A DNA stretch of 31,123 bases from a virus: the IMG/VR virus record IMGVR_UViG_3300048032_000136, positions 1-31,123 of that record; one strand, given 5' to 3'. How positions within the stretch are numbered: the stretch's first letter is position 1; every line of letters begins with the position of its first letter. The notes beneath the pieces are model-generated. The model saw only the letters and a program-made list of their open reading frames with translations. It did no database searches and was not told the origin of the DNA. Both the position numbers and the translations under genes were made by a program. Shown piece by piece: positions 15,741-20,238 of the stretch.

Positions 15741-15760
15741 TACAGGTGTCTATACCTGTA
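15741..15760. promoter_or_regulatory. Inverted repeat TACAGGT-N6-ACCTGTA
   Basis: Perfect 7-base arms, directly upstream of the -10-like box at 15781. It lies where the -35 region of that promoter would be, which is otherwise poor. Binding here could block or replace -35 contacts. Related to the AGGTGTA repeat at 15343. Confidence 0.55.
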
Positions 15761-15780
15761 TCCTAATGACTACACTACCG

Positions 15781-15786
15781 TATAAT
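15781..15786 (+). promoter_or_regulatory. Consensus -10 box TATAAT before the GP88-like gene
   Basis: TATAAT is perfect, but no good -35 is present at 16-18 bases. TACACT at 15771 and TTACACT at 15787 flank it. The expected start of transcription is about 12 bases before the ATG at 15805, leaving little more than the GGAGG ribosome site. Confidence 0.5.
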
Positions 15787-15804
15787 TTACACTGGAGGTT
15801 TATT

Positions 15805-16518
15805 ATGTCTAAGGTTAATGGATTGAGGCTGTTAGGTGTTGGTAATAATGCCAAGACTGTTAAAGGCGATGGTTCGGAGTATCTGACTGCTATCATGTAC
15901 CTTGCACCTGCTGACCAAGTCGAGGGCATAAATATGTGTCCTATGGCTGTCTTGGCAGGTTGTAAATCAGGTTGTCTCAATACGGCAGGCCGTGGACAGA
16001 TGAATTGTGTCCAGCAGGCACGAGTACGCAAGACTATTTTGTGGCGTGATAACCGTGAAATGTTCCTTGTCCAACTCAAGGCTGACCTTGACCGTTTTAG
16101 TGCCTATTGTTTACGCAAGGGCATCAAGCCATGTGTTAGGCTCAATGGTACGTCTGACGTGCCTTGGGAAAACTATATCGACATGGAAAACGACTATCCT
16201 GAGATACAGTTTTATGATTATTCCAAGACATCTAACAGACTAGACAAGAAGCTACCTAGTAACTACAGCATTACGCTGTCTTACTCAGAAGCATCTGACA
16301 GGTACGCAGACATAACAAGGCTGGCTGCACTCAAGACAGGGGCAAACCTGGCGGTGGTCTGGCGTACTCAAGACGCTATACCTGAGACATTCTTAGGACG
16401 CAAAGTTATTGACGGTGACAAGGATGACCTACGATTCCTTGACCCTGCAGAATGTGTTGTTGCCTTGTATGCTAAAGGCTCAGCAAAGCATGACACTAGT
16501 GGGTTTGTTATTGACTAA
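15805..16518 (+). CDS. GP88-like protein (conserved phage family, function unknown)
   Basis: 237 residues from ATG 15805, chosen because GGAGG lies seven bases upstream; an in-frame start at 15766 precedes the likely promoter. Four Cys occur in NMCPMAVLAGCKSGCLNTAG and QMNC (Cys45, 53, 57, 68). Later blocks are VRLNGTSDVPWE, IQFYDYSK, VIDGDKDDLRFLDP and KHDTSGFV. These match, from memory, the 'gene product 88' family of phage proteins (PF17338). The clustered Cys suggest a metal or Fe-S site, but no activity is known to me. It is the largest early gene, so it may act on host metabolism or defence. Confidence 0.75.
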   Translation: MSKVNGLRLLGVGNNAKTVKGDGSEYLTAIMYLAPADQVEGINMCPMAVLAGCKSGCLNTAGRGQMNCVQQARVRKTILWRDNREMFLVQLKADLDRFSAYCLRKGIKPCVRLNGTSDVPWENYIDMENDYPEIQFYDYSKTSNRLDKKLPSNYSITLSYSEASDRYADITRLAALKTGANLAVVWRTQDAIPETFLGRKVIDGDKDDLRFLDPAECVVALYAKGSAKHDTSGFVID

Positions 16519-16546
16519 TCTATCCACTAGTGTATAATCTACACTA
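16511..16546 (+). promoter_or_regulatory. sigma70 promoter with operator-like palindrome
   Basis: TTGACT (16511-16516), 16-base spacer, TATAAT (16533-16538). The -10 lies inside the inverted repeat TAGTGTA-TAATC-TACACTA (16528-16546). The -35 overlaps the stop codon of the GP88-like gene. A repressor bound to the palindrome would cover the -10. Confidence 0.7.
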
Positions 16547-16562
16547 TCAACAGGAGGCAGTA

Positions 16563-16772
16563 ATGAGTGGCTATTACAAACAGCTTGAGGGCTACACCAT
16601 CGACAAGTTCTTAGGTGTAACTAATGACGATGACGATTGGGGAAAAGATGGTTTCCCAAAGTTCAGACTGACCAAGGCTGGACATGAGACAATCATTATA
16701 GAGGTATCGCGTGACCCAGAAGGTAACGGTGGTGGCTTCTTATTTATAGAAGGTGAGAACGATGACTGCTGA
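16563..16772 (+). CDS. Small acidic early protein (hypothetical, 69 aa)
   Basis: 69 residues from ATG 16563 with AGGAGG nine bases upstream; the upstream in-frame start at 16530 lies within the promoter. The sequence (YYKQLEGYTIDKFLGV, DDDDWGKDG, TIIIEVSRDPEGNGGGFLFI) reads as a compact beta-rich fold ending in a conserved-looking SRDPEGNGGGFL block. I recall similar short ORFs in other phages without function. It is acidic, so a DNA-mimic or inhibitor is conceivable but not shown. Confidence 0.65.
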   Translation: MSGYYKQLEGYTIDKFLGVTNDDDDWGKDGFPKFRLTKAGHETIIIEVSRDPEGNGGGFLFIEGENDDC

Positions 16773-16875
16773 GGATATTATTGAGGCTTATATGTACACT
16801 AGTGTAAGCATAACAGAACTATCACTACGTTCTGGTTGGACTACATACGAACTTAAAACCTTATTGTGGAACTAA
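16762..16875 (+). CDS. Micro-protein with HTH-like pattern (37 aa)
   Basis: ATG 16762 to TAA 16875, overlapping the previous gene by 11 bases, with AAGGTGAG upstream. The product MTAEDIIEAYMYTSVSITEL continues LSLRSGWTTYELKTLLWN. The part from about residue 14 onward looks like a helix-turn-helix (SITELSLRSGWTTYELKTLL). The coding DNA contains the perfect palindrome TACACTAGTGTA at 16795-16806. It is short enough that coding by chance cannot be excluded. Confidence 0.45.
   Translation: MTAEDIIEAYMYTSVSITELSLRSGWTTYELKTLLWN
16795..16806. promoter_or_regulatory. Perfect 12-base palindrome TACACTAGTGTA
   Basis: Fully self-complementary, and built from the same TACACTA/TAGTGTA half-sites as the promoter palindrome at 16528, with no spacer. 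It lies inside a micro-ORF and is not at a -10 box, so it could be an auxiliary operator. Confidence 0.5.
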
Positions 16876-16887
16876 TGTATCCACTCA

Positions 16888-16899
16888 TGTAATTATACA
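16888..16899 (+). promoter_or_regulatory. TGTA-ATTA-TACA repeat before the methyltransferase-like ORF
   Basis: Four-base arms with an AT-rich centre that includes a -10-like TAATTA (16890-16895). The upstream words ATCCACT and the downstream AGGAGG repeat the layout seen at 16523-16557. It is the weakest member of the family. Confidence 0.4.
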
Positions 16900-16909
16900 G
16901 GAGGCTGTT

Positions 16910-17098
16910 ATGAATGTACTAAGTTTGTTTGACGGTATGTCGTGTGGACGTATCGCGTTAGATAAAGCAGGTATCAAGGTAGATAAGTACTATGCCAGTG
17001 AGATATGTAATGAACAGACATTTACCAAGTCATTCTTTGACGAAGAGATGTTTGACCACGATTGGAATGACACATCAATCATGCAGGAGGTAGCATAG
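16910..17098 (+). CDS. N-terminal fragment of a C5-cytosine DNA methyltransferase (62 aa)
   Basis: ATG 16910 with AGGAGG upstream. Residues 1-33 (MNVLSLFDGMSCGRIALDKA, then GIKVDKYYASEI) are a near-perfect motif I / SAM-binding start of a phage C5-methyltransferase. Homology then stops. The remaining 29 residues are acidic and unrelated (FFDEEMFDHDWND), and the catalytic Pro-Cys motif IV is absent. No frameshifted remainder follows. It has its own ribosome site and is closely followed by another gene, so it looks like a maintained mini-gene and not fresh debris. It cannot methylate DNA. SAM binding, decoy or regulatory action is possible. Confidence 0.7.
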   Translation: MNVLSLFDGMSCGRIALDKAGIKVDKYYASEICNEQTFTKSFFDEEMFDHDWNDTSIMQEVA

Positions 17099-17099
17099 C

Positions 17100-17294
17100 A
17101 TGTACATCAAACCACTATACGATACCGTGGATACTGACAAACGATTGGTGTCTATCACTACAGAGATTAGGAAGTTAACTCAATACATCTACGATGCTGA
17201 ATGGCAAGAGCAGGACGTGACATTAGAAAAGCAAACACTCCGCAGCCTCAAGCACAAGCATGACTCTGGCATTAACTTTGAACCACTATTTTAA
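17100..17294 (+). CDS. Small helical early protein (hypothetical, 64 aa)
   Basis: 64 residues from ATG 17100, two bases after the preceding stop, with GGAGG ten bases upstream. Helical and charged (RLVSITTEIRKLTQYIYDAE, QDVTLEKQTLRSLKHKHD), with no membrane span. Probably cotranscribed with the methyltransferase fragment. Family not recognised. Confidence 0.6.
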   Translation: MYIKPLYDTVDTDKRLVSITTEIRKLTQYIYDAEWQEQDVTLEKQTLRSLKHKHDSGINFEPLF

Positions 17295-17315
17295 TTTATT
17301 GCCTACATCTATCAC

Positions 17316-17351
17316 TTGACAGATTACCGCCGCCAGTGTATAATATATACA
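17316..17351 (+). promoter_or_regulatory. Perfect-consensus sigma70 promoter with operator-like repeat
   Basis: TTGACA (17316-17321), exactly 17 bases, TATAAT (17339-17344): full consensus for host polymerase. The -10 is embedded in TGTATA-ATA-TATACA (17337-17351). It reads toward the micro-ORFs, the MarR-like regulator and integrase, so it is the best candidate for a strong, repressible lysogeny or early promoter. Confidence 0.85.
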
Positions 17352-17379
17352 GTTTCAAACAATAACAGGAGGTTATAAC

Positions 17380-17481
17380 ATAACAACAGACATACTAATG
17401 ATTTACGTTACAATCCTGGCATTACTACCAGCTTTCTTGGTAGTTTTTGTTATCGTATCCTCACTTATTTATAGGAGATAA
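17380..17481 (+). CDS. Single-span membrane micro-protein, possible ATA start
   Basis: An open frame ends with TAA at 17479-17481. The only well-placed ribosome site, AGGAGG at 17367-17372, points to the codon ATA at 17380 (seven-base spacer). This would give 33 residues. The first ATG is at 17398, 25 bases after the ribosome site, giving 27 residues. Either way the protein is one hydrophobic span (IYVTILALLPAFLVVFVIVS). ATA starts are rare, so the assignment is tentative. It is the first ORF after the strong promoter at 17316. Confidence 0.45.
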   Translation: MTTDILMIYVTILALLPAFLVVFVIVSSLIYRR

Positions 17482-17482
17482 G

Positions 17483-17602
17483 ATGGTACACAAGCGTTTA
17501 CTGCCCACATGGGCTTGGATAAGAGGCGATGCTGACTGGCCTCAGGCACCACCTAGCAACTGGTCTATTACCCATTCGTATTTTGCTGAGCAGTGGAAAT
17601 AG
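17483..17602 (+). CDS. Trp-rich micro-protein (39 aa)
   Basis: ATG 17483 to TAG 17602 with TAGGAGATAAG directly upstream, one base after the preceding stop. The product (MVHKRLLPTWAWIRGDADWP, ending HSYFAEQWK) has five Trp in 39 residues. The tight spacing and good ribosome site favour a real gene. Family and function unknown. Confidence 0.5.
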   Translation: MVHKRLLPTWAWIRGDADWPQAPPSNWSITHSYFAEQWK

Positions 17603-17605
17603 TCG

Positions 17606-17878
17606 GTGGCTTTGTCGTGGAAGCCGACTTTAAACCAACCCTTAATGTATATGAATCTTTTACTTACTAATGAGAGGGGTAGAGCATTGCTCTTTACAAT
17701 TTTCAACTACGACATATCAGTACACACATGTAATTTTGGTAGCCTTACTCCTAAATATGGAGTATCTATTCGCAAAGATTATCCCGATACATGGGTACAT
17801 ATAGGAAGTGGAGTGACATTAATTGTCTCTGAAATTAGCAAAACTAACCAGAATAGTAGAGGAGTTACGAAAGCTTGA
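17606..17878 (+). CDS. Small early protein (hypothetical, up to 90 aa)
   Basis: Open frame with GTG at 17606 (GTGGAAATAG upstream); ATG codons at 17645 and 17651 lack ribosome sites. The central part (LLLTNERGRALLFTIFNYDI, PKYGVSIRKDYPDTWVHIGSG) looks like a small alpha/beta domain. The last 18 codons overlap the MarR-like gene in another frame. An imperfect inverted repeat AGTCGG..CTT / AAGCCGACT surrounds the proposed start (17601-17629) and could affect its translation. Family not recognised. Confidence 0.5.
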   Translation: MALSWKPTLNQPLMYMNLLLTNERGRALLFTIFNYDISVHTCNFGSLTPKYGVSIRKDYPDTWVHIGSGVTLIVSEISKTNQNSRGVTKA

Positions 17879-18161
17879 CACCGAAATGCAATTACAAACT
17901 GTTCTTGCATTTCTAATAATAGCACAGAAGGACAGCCAAGGTAACACCGTGACTATCAAAGAGGTTGGTGAATTGTTGGGGGTTACCTCAGCATCAGCCA
18001 GTCGAAATGTGGCAGCATTAACCAAGTTCTCTAGACATAGACGTGCTGGGCATGACTTGATAGAGACATACGAAAACCCAGAGTTTCGTGTGGAAAAACT
18101 TATTACCCTTACCGAAAAAGGTAAGGCTTTAGTCACAAGATTAGATAACATTCTGGAGTAG
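17823..18161 (+). CDS. MarR-like winged-helix regulator
   Basis: 112 residues with a TTG start at 17823, nine bases after GGAG. An N-terminal helix (LAKLTRIVEELRKLDTEMQL) leads into a winged helix: VTIKEVGELLGVTSASASRN as helix-turn-helix, then VAALTKF, a wing (RHRRAGHDLIETYENPEFRV) and a dimerisation helix (LTEKGKALVTRLDNIL). It resembles short MarR-type proteins of marine podophages. It ends three bases before integrase and lies downstream of the repressible promoter at 17316. It is therefore the natural candidate for a lysogeny repressor binding the TGTA..TACA palindromes, which is inference. Confidence 0.78.
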   Translation: MSLKLAKLTRIVEELRKLDTEMQLQTVLAFLIIAQKDSQGNTVTIKEVGELLGVTSASASRNVAALTKFSRHRRAGHDLIETYENPEFRVEKLITLTEKGKALVTRLDNILE

Positions 18162-18164
18162 CAC

Positions 18165-19148
18165 ATGAGTATTAAAGTAAGGGGTAACGGCTTCCAAGTT
18201 TATGTAGCCGTTAATGGCAATAAGTTTCGGCGTACTGTATCCACTCGCGGCGAAGCTACGGCACTGGAGCAATCAGCAAGGCAGGCCTTAATGCTAGGCA
18301 AGCCTGTCCCAAGCGAGGGCATCACTGTCTCTCACACATGGGGTCTGAAGGAAGCTGCCGACAAATGCTACAAGATGAATTGGGTAGGTACTAAGTCTGA
18401 GTCCAAGCTTATCCTCGTGATGAACGAGGTAGTTAATTACTTTGGTAAGGACATTGACATAGCCGACATCACTACTGAACTAGTCGATGAGTTCATCATA
18501 GCTCAGAAAGAAAAGCGTAGGGCTAACGCCACTATCAATAGAAAGCTGGCCTCCCTTTCTAAGATACTACGCTTTGCCAAGGAGAGAGGTAGGTTGCCAG
18601 GTGGTATGCCTACCCTCTCACGGCAAAAGGAAGGTACAAGTAGGATACGCTTCATCACTGTTGAAGAAGAACAGCAGTGTCTAGCTACCCTAGATAGCTG
18701 GGGGTTCGATGAACTACACGATGCTTTCATTGCCTCCATCGACACAGGTATGAGAGCAGGTGAGATGGCTAAGCTAGATGCTAAGTGCATCGACAAGCAT
18801 GGCGTGTACCTAGTGGATAGGAAGAATGATACCAACGGTCTTGTTCCCCTAACCACTCGCGCACGTCAGGCTCTTGAACGCAGGATTGCAGCCAGCGATG
18901 GAGGTAAACTCTTTGGCACTTTCCCTCGCTCCAAGTGGCAACGCTTAGTCAACCATCTAGAACTGGACGATGTAGTCTGGCACACACTGAGACACACCAC
19001 ATGCTCACGTTTAGTGCAACGTGGTATGCCTCTCGTTCACGTCAAGGAATGGATGGGACACTCAGCTATCCAGACTACTATGAGGTACGCACACCTTGCA
19101 CCTAAGAACTTAGAGGTTGGTGTCTCTTTACTAGAGCAGGTAGATTGA
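18165..19148 (+). CDS. int: Tyrosine-family integrase
   Basis: 327 residues from ATG 18165. Residues 1-50 are an arm-binding-like domain, residues about 58-150 a core-binding SAM-like domain (VDEFIIAQKEKRRANATINR), and residues 160-327 the catalytic domain. The full active site is visible: Arg197 (SIDTGMRAGEM), Lys220 (DRKND), His273-x2-Arg276 (WHTLRHT), His299 (WMGHS) and nucleophile Tyr308 (MRYAHL). It catalyses site-specific recombination between phage attP and a host tRNA gene. The tRNA-Leu 54 bases downstream and flanking repeats are the expected attP. All catalytic residues are kept, so it is probably functional. Confidence 0.95.
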   Translation: MSIKVRGNGFQVYVAVNGNKFRRTVSTRGEATALEQSARQALMLGKPVPSEGITVSHTWGLKEAADKCYKMNWVGTKSESKLILVMNEVVNYFGKDIDIADITTELVDEFIIAQKEKRRANATINRKLASLSKILRFAKERGRLPGGMPTLSRQKEGTSRIRFITVEEEQQCLATLDSWGFDELHDAFIASIDTGMRAGEMAKLDAKCIDKHGVYLVDRKNDTNGLVPLTTRARQALERRIAASDGGKLFGTFPRSKWQRLVNHLELDDVVWHTLRHTTCSRLVQRGMPLVHVKEWMGHSAIQTTMRYAHLAPKNLEVGVSLLEQVD

Positions 19149-19167
19149 TTATACCTGTCGAAACTTT

Positions 19168-19198
19168 GTGTCCTTGGGTGTGTCCTAAGTGTCCTAAG
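19168..19198 (+). repeat. Three GTGTCCT(A/T)(A/G)G repeats upstream of the tRNA
   Basis: GTGTCCTTGG at 19168-19177, then GTGTCCTAAG at 19180-19189 and again at 19189-19198. A direct copy returns at 19441-19450 and an inverted one at 19426-19434, on the other side of the tRNA. Repeats on both sides of a tRNA beside int are what integrase arm-type sites look like. Confidence 0.65.
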
Positions 19199-19202
19199 TG
19201 GA

Positions 19203-19291
19203 GCGAGCATGGTGGAATTGGTAGACACACAAGACTTAAAATCTTGAGCCTTTTCAAAGGCGTGGGGGTTCGAGTCCCCCTGCTCGTACCA
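19203..19291 (+). tRNA. tRNA-Leu (UAA), complete; probable attachment site
   Basis: 89 bases including encoded CCA. The acceptor stem GCGAGCA (19203-19209) pairs with TGCTCGT (19281-19287) with one G-T pair. The anticodon stem CAAGA/TCTTG holds loop CTTAAAA with TAA at 19237-19239. A long variable arm (GCCTTTTCAAAGGC region) identifies a class II tRNA. The T arm is GGGGG-TTCGAGT-CCCCC. All parts are intact, so it could serve as a working tRNA. Position just after int makes it the likely attP identity segment. An 11-base piece of its anticodon arm recurs at 19301. Confidence 0.95.
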
Positions 19292-19300
19292 ATTAAATCG

Positions 19301-19311
19301 GACTTAAAATC
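19301..19311 (+). repeat. Second copy of the tRNA-Leu anticodon-arm sequence
   Basis: GACTTAAAATC matches the tRNA at 19233-19243 exactly, including the whole loop CTTAAAA. It lies ten bases after the tRNA end and could form only a short GGA/TCC stem. It may be a second crossover core or a relic of an earlier recombination. Confidence 0.5.
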
Positions 19312-19398
19312 CCTACCTTATTAAATACACTATCGCAATACCTCCTCTAACACAGAGCCAGTAAGGGCTGTAACCCCCAAGGGTAAACATTATATATT

Positions 19399-19414
19399 GT
19401 TACACGAGTGTAAC
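19399..19414. promoter_or_regulatory. Inverted repeat GTTACAC-GA-GTGTAAC
   Basis: Perfect 7-base arms, 54 bases before the RNA polymerase start. It belongs to the same GTGTA half-site family as the early operators, so the same regulator could silence the phage polymerase in a lysogen. Confidence 0.55.
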
Positions 19415-19425
19415 GGATTTATTAT

Positions 19426-19449
19426 TTAGGACACAATACGGTGTCCTAA
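19426..19449. promoter_or_regulatory. Inverted repeat TTAGGACAC-N6-GTGTCCTAA before RNAP
   Basis: Perfect 9-base arms 18 bases ahead of the RNA polymerase ATG. The arms are the GTGTCCTAAG repeat in both orientations. It may be an integrase site, an operator, or a hairpin in the mRNA leader near the ribosome site AAGGAG. Confidence 0.6.
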
Positions 19450-19467
19450 GTGGCGTAAGGAGATAAC

Positions 19468-20238
19468 ATGCCGACATTAGAAGAGCAGTTAGAACTAGAA
19501 GAGCAGATGCTTAGTGATGGTGTCAGTCGATACCAAAGCAACACCAACAAACTAATAGAGAAGGGTATCGAATCTAATACACAGCATGGCCGGGCTATGA
19601 TTGCTGCCATCGTCAATGCTGTAGCTGATGGGGTATCTGATATTCAAAGAGACGTTACAAGTAATCGGGATATTACTAGAAAAAATTTACAGGGAATGGA
19701 TGCCCACCAAGTTGCATACCTTGCCCTCATCACAGTAGTTGATGAAGTATCTAAGAGGTTTACCTTGATGAAGGTAGCCAAGAGTCTAGGTGCAAACATA
19801 GAACTTCAGAAGAGGCTTAGCATTTGGGTTGAGGCTGAGGGTAACTCAGCACTTAATGTAATCAAGAAGGCTAACGAGAAGTCAAGCAAGCTACATAAGC
19901 GACAAGGCCTAGTCCATAAAATGAACAAGGATGGTTACAACCATACTGAATGGACTAACGAAGAACGTATCCATGTAGGCATGAGGTTGGTAGATAAGAT
20001 TATTATTAAGACAGGGTTGGTCAGGCTAACCAAGTCAGTGAAGAAGAATAAAACTATTACCTATCTGGAAGCTACCCCCGAAACTCTGGCTTGGGTTCAG
20101 AAGTTTAACACGCATCAAGAAGTTATGAAGCCACGTTATGCTCCATCACTTATACCCCCCAGAGATTGGGACGATGTAATTGGTGGGGGATACCACAGTC
20201 AAGTCATTAATCAACTACCGATAGTGAGGGTACATTGA
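19468..20238 (+). CDS. T7-type RNA polymerase, N-terminal part (split gene A)
   Basis: 256 residues from ATG 19468 (AAGGAGATAAC upstream). It aligns with T7 RNA polymerase from its start to about residue 300: an N-terminal helical domain (LEEQLELEEQMLSDGVSRYQ), AYLALITVVDEVSKRFTLMK, WTNEERIHVGMRLVDKIIIK, a hairpin-like KKNKTITYLEATPE, then LIPPRDWDDVIGGGY and the end LPIVRVH. In T7 this part binds upstream promoter DNA, melts it and changes shape during escape. TGA at 20236-20238 stops it where T7 continues without a break. The next ORF carries on immediately in another frame. Confidence 0.9.
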   Translation: MPTLEEQLELEEQMLSDGVSRYQSNTNKLIEKGIESNTQHGRAMIAAIVNAVADGVSDIQRDVTSNRDITRKNLQGMDAHQVAYLALITVVDEVSKRFTLMKVAKSLGANIELQKRLSIWVEAEGNSALNVIKKANEKSSKLHKRQGLVHKMNKDGYNHTEWTNEERIHVGMRLVDKIIIKTGLVRLTKSVKKNKTITYLEATPETLAWVQKFNTHQEVMKPRYAPSLIPPRDWDDVIGGGYHSQVINQLPIVRVH

